From NCBI RefSeq assembly GCF_900090045.1, contig NC_041787.1, positions 372,001-436,000 on the forward strand: a stretch of 64,000 bases of DNA. The letters run 5' to 3'. The DNA comes from Plasmodium malariae (lineage: Eukaryota; Apicomplexa; Aconoidasida; Haemosporida; Plasmodiidae). Below, piece by piece: positions 32,091 to 43,162 of the stretch. Below the pieces are notes generated by a model. The model ran no database searches, was not told the origin of the DNA, and was given only the letters and a program-made list of their open reading frames with translations. Within the stretch, counting starts at the first letter, position 1, and each line of letters opens with the position of its first letter. Both the position numbers and the translations under genes were made by a program.

Positions 32091-33599
32091 TTAAATCGCG
32101 TCAATGTCGATTTCCTCCTCATCCCCAGTGTAGTTAATTCCGTCTTTTGCGTCTAAAAATATTTCATCATCATATTTTTCGCTCTTCGAATCTTCAAACG
32201 CTTTATCATTATCATTAAAACAGTTGTTCATTTCTTTTCCTTTTTCTTCATTATTTCGTAGTGATTTTACTTTGTAATTTGGCAAATTATTATTAACTAG
32301 ACTACTTGTTTTATTTTCTTCTTCATCCGTTTCATCGTCTTCATCTGAATCATTATCTTTTAGCCAGTTAACGAAATGTTTTGCCATACTTTTGCATTTA
32401 TTGTAACAATCGTTATAAAATTTAATTCTTTCATCTAAAATATCATTACTATTACTCCTCTCTTGTAATGTAGCGCTGTCATCTTCATCATATCGTTTAA
32501 TTATATCTTTACTTTCTAAAATATCATTATTATATAACACCTGTAATATATAGGGATAAATTACAACTGCATTATGCGCTATTTTGTTTATATAATATTC
32601 CATAGCATGAAAAATATCAATTACAGTTACTGACGTATCATTAACTTTTTTTATATACTTTATGTTTTGTTCTAATAAATCTTTCGTTATTTTATCATCA
32701 AATAAAGCACATAAACAAATAAAAATTCTGCACTTGGAATCAAAGCTTTGTGAAACCTGCAAAACTCGTAATTCTTCACAAAAATCATTATCACTAATAT
32801 TTGGAAAAGTTATATATAGAGTTCTTAATCTATCAATAACTTCTTTAATTTCTATACTATCAAAATATAAGGATTCTTTTTCCAAAACAAAATTATCCTC
32901 TGTTTTTTTTCTTTTCTCCTTTCTTTTACTTTTTTTGTCCTTTTTGTTATTGCTACAAACATTATTCATTGTATGACTTTTATCCGAGTCTTCATATTGA
33001 GAACTGTCATTATCCCCACCTGAGTGTACTACTCCGTTTTTACTTTCTTCATTATTCTTTTCGCTCCTTTCGTTTCTTTCCCCTTTTTCACTTTTACTTT
33101 TACCATTTTTTTCTAATTTCTTTTCCTTAGACTTTTTCTTCTTACTTCCAACAGTACTAATCATGGGTGGATTCTTTATCATATATGTCGCAATTTTATG
33201 TGAGTTGTTAAGTTCTCCTATATTTCCACAAGCATTACATTTGCATATTAAAAAACCCTTTTTAACAATTATATCTGTTTCAGGTAATAAACAATGTGGG
33301 CAAAGAACATACATTTCAATAAACTTATCTAAAATATTTACTAGATCATTTTCCTTATGAGCACCATTTACAATTGCTTTTTCTTCATTTTCTTCAAACT
33401 TTACCATTGTTCCTAATTCACATCCAAAAAACTTCGTAGGATACATTGGAGGGCGTTTCAATGACCTTGCTATTTCTCCCATGTTAGCTATATTTGTCCT
33501 AATTCCATTTCCTCTACCTTCAATTTTGGAAATTAGTTTTGGCATCTTATATCTATAATTAGGATCGTTACGATCCCTCGGAATGTTGATGTACGACAT
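32091..33599 (-). CDS. eIF5: Eukaryotic translation initiation factor 5
   Basis: GTPase-activating protein for eIF2 and scaffold of the 43S/48S preinitiation complex in the cytosol. 502 residues. The N-terminal domain matches the family closely (YRYKMPKLISKIEGRGNGIR, KRPPMYPTKFFGCELG); Arg16 in NYRYKMP is the equivalent of the catalytic arginine finger (Arg15 in human). A zinc ribbon follows (CPHC near residue 100, then CNAC near 122). A Lys/Ser/Asn-rich linker (about 150-230) separates it from the C-terminal HEAT-type W2 domain (about 245-420, ending FVNWLKDNDSDEDDETDEEE), which in other eukaryotes binds eIF2beta, eIF1 and eIF3C. The acidic C-terminus (DEEEIDIDAI) is typical. Single exon, start at the only Met before the conserved block. 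eIF3C, a direct partner, is encoded in the same window. Confidence 0.93.
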   Translation of the reverse strand: MSYINIPRDRNDPNYRYKMPKLISKIEGRGNGIRTNIANMGEIARSLKRPPMYPTKFFGCELGTMVKFEENEEKAIVNGAHKENDLVNILDKFIEMYVLCPHCLLPETDIIVKKGFLICKCNACGNIGELNNSHKIATYMIKNPPMISTVGSKKKKSKEKKLEKNGKSKSEKGERNERSEKNNEESKNGVVHSGGDNDSSQYEDSDKSHTMNNVCSNNKKDKKSKRKEKRKKTEDNFVLEKESLYFDSIEIKEVIDRLRTLYITFPNISDNDFCEELRVLQVSQSFDSKCRIFICLCALFDDKITKDLLEQNIKYIKKVNDTSVTVIDIFHAMEYYINKIAHNAVVIYPYILQVLYNNDILESKDIIKRYDEDDSATLQERSNSNDILDERIKFYNDCYNKCKSMAKHFVNWLKDNDSDEDDETDEEENKTSSLVNNNLPNYKVKSLRNNEEKGKEMNNCFNDNDKAFEDSKSEKYDDEIFLDAKDGINYTGDEEEIDIDAI

Positions 33600-36538
33600 C
33601 GTGGAATTATTCTTTCTACAAATAATTTATGGAAAAACGTAGCTTCTTCCCTCCCCTTAGCTATCAGCATGTACCTATCTATATGTATCTATCAGTTTGT
33701 ACCTATCTATATAAGTACATATATATATAGGTAATAATACAAATATACCTTTATAAATTTCTATCTATATATAAATATATCGTAGATATGGGAGATCCCT
33801 TACAAATCTAAATGTATTTGCCTTTCTCCTTACTCTCACCCTCTTGTACTATTTTAATAAATTTATGTATGTTTGTATGTGTATATATACGTATGTAGGT
33901 GTACAGATGTTCGCACAAATTCAAAGATACATACACAGTAATCACTAAGAAATGTTTTCCTTCAAAGCAGCATAATTACCACTACTGACAATTTAATATT
34001 TCCTTTAAAAAGATGTTTACTAATTATAAATTATAATTAACTCTAGAATACTATAATTATACTAATGCCTACATATATAAATCCTTGCTCAATTAGACAC
34101 AACTTTCCTTCTTATATTTACAGTATTACTTAAGAGCAAATAATATAGCTCTTCTGTTCTTCGTTACACAGTTTCTAATAAACAAAGGCCGCATATAAAC
34201 CTATTTTATCTAACCAAATACATGTATACATATATATACATACGTGTGCACTCTCTTAGCTATTCACAAGATGGGATGCGATAATATATGTAATACAAAT
34301 CTGCACGAGGCTTTATTATGCTATATTTTCGTGTGGCATTTCCTTCTTCAATTTTTAAAAAATTACAAATAAATATGTTTATGTATTAAATATATTTACA
34401 TGTATCTGTATTCATAGATGCGAGAATAATTAAACAACAAAGTAGATATATATATATATATATATACGTATATGTACACCTGCCCGTATATAAATATATA
34501 CGTGTGTAACTGTTCACAAATATGCACACGTAAGAAAAATTTCCTCTAATAAATTATAAATCCTTCACTTATTTACTATTAACATTAACGTACATAAGTA
34601 TGTAATATATATATATATGCAAACGTTAACTTTCTATACATGTAAAGGTTAGACTATGCAATTTAAAACAATGCTATATTCATTCATTTTTATATGGAAG
34701 CAAGTCATAAAATCTAACAGGAGCATCCCTCATAAACATTCTTGATGTCATATATCCAATTTAATATGTAACAAAAAAAATGTACTAAACTTTTTTCAAA
34801 TAATACAAACAGGTATATAACACATATATATATATACGTGTGTATTTTAGTATATATAGACTCAAACACAAATATCTCCAATAAAACGCTTTGTTTACCT
34901 TAGGAAAATATATATCACGAAATATGTCGAATAATACACACGATAACTGCTTAATATTTATATACTGTAATGTGATCTACTTAAATATATATACATATAA
35001 TAATTTTACGTAAACATTTAATAATTATAAAAATTATTATAAAATTATAAATTAATTGATAAAATGAAAAGAAAAAAACAAATGATGAAAACAAAAAGAA
35101 TATATATATATATATATTATAAAGCAAAGAAATAGCGTTGAACTGAATATACTTTTAATTTAATAATGCATTTATATACAATCTCCTATACATTTCCGTT
35201 TTAAAATATCTCTAATCGTGCATTATGCATAAATACATATATAGAGAGATAATTACAGCAAACAAATAAAAAATATAAAATGGTGAAAATTATACATTAT
35301 TAAACTCCTCATTAACAGCAAAAACAAAAATATGTCCTTCTTTGTAGCGCCATAACTTAAAACGTATATATATATATATATATATGTTTTGTATGTATAT
35401 GGTTAATTCAATTTATATAATATACATATACATGTATTTTTATAAACCTACTATTTCCGTACGAGTAAATTACATCATTCCATCAAGCATAACATACATC
35501 ATTAAGATTTTTACATATTTTATATGTGTTTATAAGTATCAATATATGCATATAAGTAAATAAATATATACATATAATATATATATATAATATATATATA
35601 TAATAACACATTTCAATATTCCTCAGTGTTACTGATTACTAAAAATTACTCCCTTCCCTTGTCATTCTGTTAATGCAATTTGTTCCCTTATACATAAAAA
35701 TATATATTCTCTTTTTCAGTTCAAAGCATACATATAATTCCATTAAAGTTGTCATAATCTATCCTAAAATGTTTTACCTAAATAAATGTAAAGGCTCCTT
35801 TTATATATATATATACCTACACATATAATATATTGTAGTTATATCCACTACCTTTTCATAAAATGGGGTCTATATAATTAATATAAAAATGCTTCCAATA
35901 AATGATAAAAAAAGCATACATTTTATTTCATATTAAATATAATGGGTAATATGTATATATATATATATATATATCTTCGGTCTACAGGACATTACTGCTC
36001 AAAAAAACTGTGGTTTTGTTATTTTGTTTTCTTTTAATTCATATGTCTCATCGGTTGTTAATTCTTATATATGTGTACTGTTATATGATGAACTGAAATA
36101 CTGTTAAATCCTTTTTTTATATAGCCTATAAGCACACTTACACTTCGAAATGGGTATATACGATCGTTAAAAAATTAACATATCCATATATTCATACAAT
36201 AATAAATTTTTTTGAATTTTGAACAGAGTATCATATATCTATTTGTAAATAATATGTATAATACACTACCTCCTACAAATCATATTTTGCAAAATAGTTC
36301 ATACACGGGAATATTAAAATTCATACTAAGTAATAAATACACATAAAACATTACACAGCAAAAATAAATATTCATATTGTATTTGCAAATTATGTATACA
36401 AAATAAAAAAAGATTTATTCACAATTTTTATACGAATTAAAGAAATACGTATAATTTCTCAAATTTCTTCAGCTTTTATTCGAAAAATAAAATTATAGAA
36501 TTTACAAACAAAATGATTATACGTATGTGTATGCATAT

Positions 36539-36575
<37 letters not shown>

Positions 36576-36683
36576 AATGATGTGTTAAAATATGTAAACA
36601 TAAAACACACACAATACACAACGTATGTATACTTTTATACAATTCGTGTAATTTATTTTTCATTACTTGTCACATGTACAATA

Positions 36684-36899
36684 TTATAACGTTTTACACA
36701 TGTCGGCTGCGGGTTGCCTAAGTGAACGATTATGTTCTTTATCTATTATGCTATTAACACTTGCATAATTAATATATTTTTTATGCTTCAAATTATTTTC
36801 ACTTTTTAAAGTCTTCATTGACTTTCCTTTGTAATAATTCATATAACTTAAATTATTAGATTTAATCATTCCTTTTTTTTTTTTATTTAATTGCTTGAG
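36684..36899 (-). CDS. Possible small gene or exon, Lys/Asn/Ser-rich, with an RxLxQ motif
   Basis: An open segment of about 70 codons, first ATG near 36866 (MIKSNNLSYMNYYKGKSMKT), ending HNRSLRQPAADMCKTL and stop. Codon use looks Plasmodium-like and it is less AT-rich than its flanks. RSLRQ fits the export (PEXEL) pattern RxLx[EQD], but no signal-sequence exon was found upstream and the motif is short enough to occur by chance. It could be a terminal exon, a small gene or non-coding. Confidence 0.22.
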   Translation of the reverse strand, partial: LKQLNKKKKGMIKSNNLSYMNYYKGKSMKTLKSENNLKHKKYINYASVNSIIDKEHNRSLRQPAADMCKTL

Positions 36900-38908
36900 C
36901 AAATATGAAATGTATTATATTATACACTTATGTAAAAATGTCACTTTGATTATATAAAAAGATTCGTACTTACAAAGTTATATTTATATATAATATATAT
37001 AATATATATATATATATATATAAATATATATATATATATTTATTTATTTTATTTATATGTACACGTATTTTTTGGTATATTAGCAGTTATGTACTTATTC
37101 ATGTATTTATATATACTGCAAATTTGTTATAAAAACAGCGATGAAATTAAGTAACAAGGATATATGATCTTCGTAAGATTTTTTGGGTACGTTTTCATAT
37201 AGAGTTCTTAGAGTTTCACCTTCTTAAAATTTTACATATTACACGATAACTAATTTTTCTTAAATAGCTAAATTTTTAAAATGAAATAAGATAACAGGAA
37301 TATTATTATTATAATATATAATATTACAATCAAATTAACTCTTCCGTTTTATGCTATTATTCTGTACTATATTATTTTATATATGAGTACGTATTACAGT
37401 AAAAAGAATAAAAGTATATAAAGATGCATATATTAATATATGTATATATTTATATTATTTATATATGTAAAAAAATATATAATTATATTTTTTCCTTCAA
37501 TTCTTTCATTAAATTTTAATTATAGTGTTTACTTTTATGTTTTTTTTAATAAATATAATTGTGTTTTTATTTAATTTATTGTGTATGAGTTTGTTATTTT
37601 TATTGTTTGTTATAAATTTTATATAAATTTTTTTTTTTATTATTTTTATAATTTAAATAATAATTTATAAGTACAATTTTTTTTTTTTTTTTGTCATACT
37701 ATTTAGAGGAGTTTTTGTTAAATTTTAAATTTTATGTTAAAGATAAATATATATAAATGAGTATGAGCATTTTTTTTTTTTTTTCGCACAATCATATGAC
37801 TTCTATATATTATATATATATATATATATAATATAATAAATTATTTATATATAATTTTTTTTTTTTCTTTTATTAAAAAACAAAAAACATACAATGAAAA
37901 GGCAATATCTTTTTTTGGTAGCTTTTGTTTTTATGGAATTATTATTTTAACAACTTTTTAAAAATAAAACTAACAAAACTATTAAAATATAATTATTAAA
38001 AAACATTTGTAATTTCACTAAACTTCCATATGTAATGTATATTTATTTCAAAGAACAGTTTTACGAATTCAGGAATAGCTTCCCTATATTTCTGTATTTA
38101 TAAAAAATTTTATTGCTATTAAGTGTTTTTCATTTAAAAAAAAAAATATTACATTATAAATATATAATATATATATATACTTGAAACTATTTAATCATTT
38201 TTTCTCTTTTAAATGTGATATATTATTCAATTTTAGAGAAAAAAAAAAAAAAAAAAAACCAACGAAAGAAATAAAAGTAAAATGGAAAAACTAGAGATAC
38301 CAAGAAGAATAATTTGTTATTAACATATACGGAACATTCCATATTCTTAGTAATAGTTTGTAAAGTTAAGATATAATGCCCGATATCCTCATCTTGCACA
38401 TTAATTATTTGAAGCTAAAATAGGGGAATGTATAATTTATTACGCCTAGTTTTTTATATCATATATTTTTAATTATCATCATTTTAAGAGCCTTTAAAAA
38501 AAGTTTTTTTTTTACATCATATCATATTAACAGTGTTCCAAAGAGTGTACTATTTAGTGGCTTATAAGAGTATATATATATATAGATATATATATATATT
38601 TGTACATACATTTTTCCATTCCATGCACCTTTCCTCATTTTCGCCAAAAAAAATTATATAAAAACAGAAATGGAATGGGGAAAAAAGAAAAAAAGTATAA
38701 TTTGAAGGTGTCTCTTTCATTCGTTACACGTTTCTTATATACCTACTCTTCGAAATTAAAAAAGAAAAATATGCACAGCGTAGAAATAAAATAAGTACAG
38801 GATAAAGGTTGAATAAAAATTAAGGTATTAACTTTGTATTTATGAAATTTATTCATTTAAAATATATTTTGTTGTTTTATTAATTTTTTTACAAGTTATC
38901 AAAATTTT

Positions 38909-38952
38909 CCATCAAGTATATATATCTTAACCATCAAGTATATATATCTTAA
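38909..38952. repeat. 22-bp tandem duplication
   Basis: Two adjacent perfect copies of a unit beginning CCATCAAGTATATATATCTT in the gene-poor interval. Confidence 0.9.
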
Positions 38953-40001
38953 AATACTAATGAAACATTACTACAATGGTATAATGTACGCCTTGGTTGT
39001 GATACTTTCACACAATTTAATCAATGCTAAATAAAAACGCAAAATTTCCTTTTTACTGTATATTGTGATACAATATATTACGCATTATTTTTATTTCATC
39101 TATTAATTACCCCTTTAAATTATTGCCATATAAAAGAATTTTTTCATTTATATTGTAAAAAATGATTTTATTTTTTAATTAGGGCAAAAAAAAAAAAAGA
39201 AAAAAAAAGGACTTGAATTCATATTATCACCTAAACTTTATTTGTAAGAGTTATTATATTCAAAAATAAGGAAGCATATTCGTTTTACTTTTTTTTCCCG
39301 CATATTCCATCTTCCAAGTACATAAACAATATATATAACACGAAATAAAATAAAATAAATATATACATGTATATTTTTATGTATATACATATATATTTAC
39401 ATATATACATATATATTTGCATATATACATATATATTTATTTGTATCCATGTGTACACGTCATGTCCATCGAAAACTAAAAAGAGAAAAAAAAATTTCAA
39501 AAATGAAAACTCACGATTAACTCTTAAAAAGGTTCTTTGCTTTTGTAATTAACTAAATAAAGGAGCTAATTTCGTTTTGCAAAACGGACAAATAAGGGGA
39601 ACAAAAAAAATTGCATATATTAGATAAATATAAATAAATGTATGATATCACCGTGATTTTCGTTATTATATATGCTAATGTAAATACTTAGATGTATACC
39701 TACTTTTTCCTTTTTTTACCTCTAAACCATGCGGTAAAGGGCCAAAAACTCATGATTTTTCGCTAAACACATCTCTCGCTTTAGCGTAAAACTATGTTGT
39801 ACATTCTTGAGGTGTAATAAGTAGGGAATAGTGCATAATTCTGATTAGTTAATGTTATTTTTTTTTTTTTAAGGAACATTTGAAGCAGTCCTTTTCTCTT
39901 CTTAAATAGCTACAAATATATATTTATTATTATTGTAATTGGAAAAAAGTAATCATCCTTTTGTTGTATACGCTTCCCTCGTATCACATATTTAGAGAAA
40001 A

Positions 40002-42203
40002 ATGTATGAGAACAGCAATATTATTTTAGAGCTAAACGCGGTGAAAGGGTATTACAACAAAGTTTTTACGAACACACTGTTGCAAACTTTGCAAAGAGAT
40101 ATTAAGGTGGAGGACCTGATCTTCTCATATAATCATTATTCAAATTTACTTGTTGAAAATAAAAATTATGATGATGACTATCATGAAATAAGTAGCGACT
40201 ATTTGAAAAGTGATGATGAAATGGATAAAGTATCCCCCAACTCGTTTGATAAAAATAAGCATTTAGGAATGGAACATTCTAAAGAGGATACTATAAACTA
40301 TTTTGACCCAAGTATAAGCGAAGAAACATTTGAAGAAAAAATAGAAAAAACTTTTGATTATTTAAATAATTTCATAAAATCATTTTGTGAAGAAAGTCAA
40401 ATGAACAAGTCAGGTGAAATGGAAATAATAAATAGTTTAATGCAAACTTTAGAAATAGAAAAAGTAAATGAAGAACAATACCAAATTTTTAACATGTGTT
40501 TTGATAAATTCCAAATATATCAAATCACATTAATTGTGCTAGCGTATATTCTAAGAAGTATTTTTAATTTAAGTTTAGGTAGGAAAATTATATTCTCCAA
40601 TGAAAGAATAAATGAAATATTATTAAGAGCATTATATAAGCAGAATATTTATGTGCAAATATTTACTTTGAAAAATTTAAAAAAGTATATAATACAAGAT
40701 GGGGAAGATTGTGACAAAATACATTTAAAAATGATTAAAATTTGTATCTTTAGTAAATCTCTATGTTCATTTAATCGGGCATATGAAATTTTGTTACATT
40801 TAATTAAAGACAACAAACAAGTGAGTGAAATATTTGATTTTTATTTTCTAAAAAAACTGAAAAAATCTCTTGAAAACTTAAATAATATACAGCGCTTGAG
40901 GTTTCTTGATCTCATATGTGACAGCATAAATTTAAACGCTGCAAAAATTTGCGATATATTTCGAATAAGTAAAAAAAATAGCCTCATAATTAATAAAGAA
41001 GGAAATAATTTGCTAAAGGGGGAGGGGGAAAATAACCATTCAACTAATTTGTTAGCCGATTCAAGTAACTTGTTAACCGATTCAAGTAACTTGTTAGCCG
41101 ATTCAAGTAACTTGTTAGCCGATTCAAGTAATTTGTTAGCCAATTCAAGTAATTTGTTAGCCGATTCAGCTAACTTGTCAGCTGATGTACACACACGGAA
41201 TGCTAATTTCCAAGTGCACAATTTTTCGTTTGAAAGCGAGTATGAAGAGGAAGTGTGCACCTTTGGAGAAATCTCATATATTTATCAGAAGACCGTCGAT
41301 GAAAAAATGAAAAAGTACAATTTAAAAATTAAGGATATATGTAAAATGACGAAAATTAATATATATAAATATTTACATATGATTTATTTAAAAGATGATT
41401 TACTGTTAAAAATTAACGTGTTAGAAATTTTTTCGAAGTTAATTCAAAATATATATTATTGTGACGCAGTTTTTGAAAACACCTATTTTTTACACACCGT
41501 TTTGAATGATCTTAAAAATATGTCAGACGAAGGAGAAATATTACACTTAAGTATTTTTAATTCTATAATATCATATTCCAAAATAAATTCATCGGTGTTA
41601 AGTTTTTTAATAAATGCACATTCGAATATTTTGATGACAAGAATTATTGATTATTTATCGGAATCTTCAAATAAAAATAATGAAAAATTAATTGTTGGGA
41701 TTAAATCATTTGGGTTTTTTTTTTCTATTAAACAATGTAGTCAAATTCTTTTAAATATAAAATCAAATATTCATTTACTTGCTATAAATAATATAAACAC
41801 ACATGCTCATACGAATGTATTAAGACACTCAATAAATATATGGGTGAAAATCTTACCTTCCAAATCCATGAATTTTGAATGGTTTAAAGATTTAATTCAT
41901 ACAATTCTGTTTAACAAGATAATTGTAGTATTAAAAGAAATTGATGATACACTTATTCAAATGAATATTTATCAGCTTTTAGAAATTATGATTACATATA
42001 ATATAGCTCATTTAATATTGAAAGAACAATGGCTCATTAGAAGCTTGCAAGAAAATTTTGAAAATAATAGTTATGATCTCAAAATGAGTAGGTACAACTT
42101 TTTTAAAGAATTTTACCAATTCAGTAAAAATATTATCATCAGTGATCCGTTTGCAGACACCCTAATTAAAAACTTTATTGAGAAGATACCAAAAAGATAT
42201 TAA
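40002..42203 (+). CDS. Helical-repeat protein resembling 26S proteasome chaperone PSMD5 (S5b)
   Basis: 733 residues in one exon, rich in amphipathic Leu/Ile helices as in ARM/HEAT proteins; no signal or membrane segment. The order of conserved-looking blocks near the C-terminus (an inhibitory/ARM helix, a short gap with a basic segment, then RYNFFKEFYQFSKNIIISD and a closing PFADTLIKNFIE) resembles the end of human PSMD5, which assists assembly of the proteasome regulatory base by binding an ATPase subunit. The N-terminal 130 residues are acidic and partly disordered. An inserted array of LLADSSN heptads sits near residues 348-392. If the match is right the protein acts in cytosol/nucleus as an assembly chaperone and is longer than the human protein (about 500). 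The call is by eye and could be wrong; a generic HEAT protein is the alternative. Confidence 0.5.
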   Translation: MYENSNIILELNAVKGYYNKVFTNTLLQTLQRDIKVEDLIFSYNHYSNLLVENKNYDDDYHEISSDYLKSDDEMDKVSPNSFDKNKHLGMEHSKEDTINYFDPSISEETFEEKIEKTFDYLNNFIKSFCEESQMNKSGEMEIINSLMQTLEIEKVNEEQYQIFNMCFDKFQIYQITLIVLAYILRSIFNLSLGRKIIFSNERINEILLRALYKQNIYVQIFTLKNLKKYIIQDGEDCDKIHLKMIKICIFSKSLCSFNRAYEILLHLIKDNKQVSEIFDFYFLKKLKKSLENLNNIQRLRFLDLICDSINLNAAKICDIFRISKKNSLIINKEGNNLLKGEGENNHSTNLLADSSNLLTDSSNLLADSSNLLADSSNLLANSSNLLADSANLSADVHTRNANFQVHNFSFESEYEEEVCTFGEISYIYQKTVDEKMKKYNLKIKDICKMTKINIYKYLHMIYLKDDLLLKINVLEIFSKLIQNIYYCDAVFENTYFLHTVLNDLKNMSDEGEILHLSIFNSIISYSKINSSVLSFLINAHSNILMTRIIDYLSESSNKNNEKLIVGIKSFGFFFSIKQCSQILLNIKSNIHLLAINNINTHAHTNVLRHSINIWVKILPSKSMNFEWFKDLIHTILFNKIIVVLKEIDDTLIQMNIYQLLEIMITYNIAHLILKEQWLIRSLQENFENNSYDLKMSRYNFFKEFYQFSKNIIISDPFADTLIKNFIEKIPKRY
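41043..41180. repeat. Coding repeat, LLADSSN heptads
   Basis: Seven copies of a 21-bp unit (AACTTGTTAGCCGATTCAAG type), nearly identical, inserted between helical segments of the PSMD5-like protein. Confidence 0.9.
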
Positions 42204-42767
42204 AGGGAAGCATGTTTATGATAATGTGAATATATGTTTCTGGTGGATTTTTTCTTTAAACATTCTCACCTATCCGTTTGCTTGTATTATCATCTATATA
42301 TTTTCATTCACTTCATTCTATTTTTATTTTTTTTTTTTTCCATGCACATACGCATATTTTTATAATTCGTATTACGTTTATATACTGAACTGGAAAATAT
42401 TAGCAATTTGAAAATTAGAACTTATTTAAGTCATCATTTCACCTTATTTATACGCATTGTCTAATTCTTTTTACGTATCGTTTACTTATTATTTGTATAT
42501 TTTTAATTTTTTTTTTCCTCCCTCCACCCTCTTATTTTTTTTTTTTAAATGTTAATATGTGACTGTTAATTTATACCGAGCAGCGATTATAAGCTTCTTG
42601 AAGCTCCATTTTTAAAATAGTCCATATTAAAAACATAAATTACCCAAGTAAATATTGTGAGAAAGTGTACATATAACAATCGAATCTTAATGTACGCACA
42701 TACACAAAAAAGTATTAAGGACGCTGAAACTCTAAACATTAATTTGAAGAGTTTTTAAAAAATACGG

Positions 42768-42800
<33 letters not shown>

Positions 42801-43162
42801 AGAGGAAGAGGAAGAAGAAGAAGAAGAAGAAGAAGAGGAAGAGAAAGCAGAATAGAAAGAAGAAAATCGAATAATCGCGCCTTATTTATTCGACTGATCT
42901 TCTGATTTTGCTTCATACTTTTTTAAAATAATACATGAACCTTTATTATAATTAAGAGACATTATCATATGCACACTTATACATACATATGAACAAACTC
43001 ATGCGAAGACATTGTTATACTTACGGGAAAATAAAGCACAACAGTTTTGATATAATACATAATAAAAGCACAAACGTTCACGTATAAATATAATGCAAAG
43101 AAATTTTCATATTTCAAGCACATATTTTATCTAATTGTATAGACTTTTAAGGAGGGGAAGAA
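42204..43162. other. Intergenic between PSMD5-like gene and the four-exon gene
   Basis: Both flanking genes are on the plus strand. Contains an A run of about 27 bp (42769-42795) joined directly to a GAGGAA/GAA microsatellite (42796-42845), probably in the promoter or 5' UTR of the next gene. The microsatellite reads as poly-Glu but ends in a stop and has no start, so it is not taken as coding. Confidence 0.6.

Larger units (their letters stand above)
33600..40001. other. Long gene-poor interval between divergent eIF5 and PSMD5-like genes
   Basis: 6.4 kb, more than twice the next longest interval here. From 33600 to about 36600 the composition is ordinary for intergenic DNA, with (TA)n tracts and several plus-strand acceptor-like motifs (CTTATATTTACAG near 34118-34132, TTCTCTTTTTCAG near 35708-35720). 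About 36930-38200 is the most AT-rich stretch of the window. Small ORFs of unknown value lie at 34271-34372 (plus) and 36684-36899 (minus). A 22-bp tandem duplication is at 38909-38952. No known RNA gene could be recognised. It must contain the promoters of both flanking genes. Confidence 0.55.

Noticed and set aside
37440..37870. Centromere
   Set aside because: The extreme AT block is too short and lacks the compact internal repeat expected of Plasmodium centromeres.
42796..42845. Poly-Glu coding exon before the four-exon gene
   Set aside because: No start codon, preceded by a 27-bp A run, and the frame ends in TAG right after the repeat.
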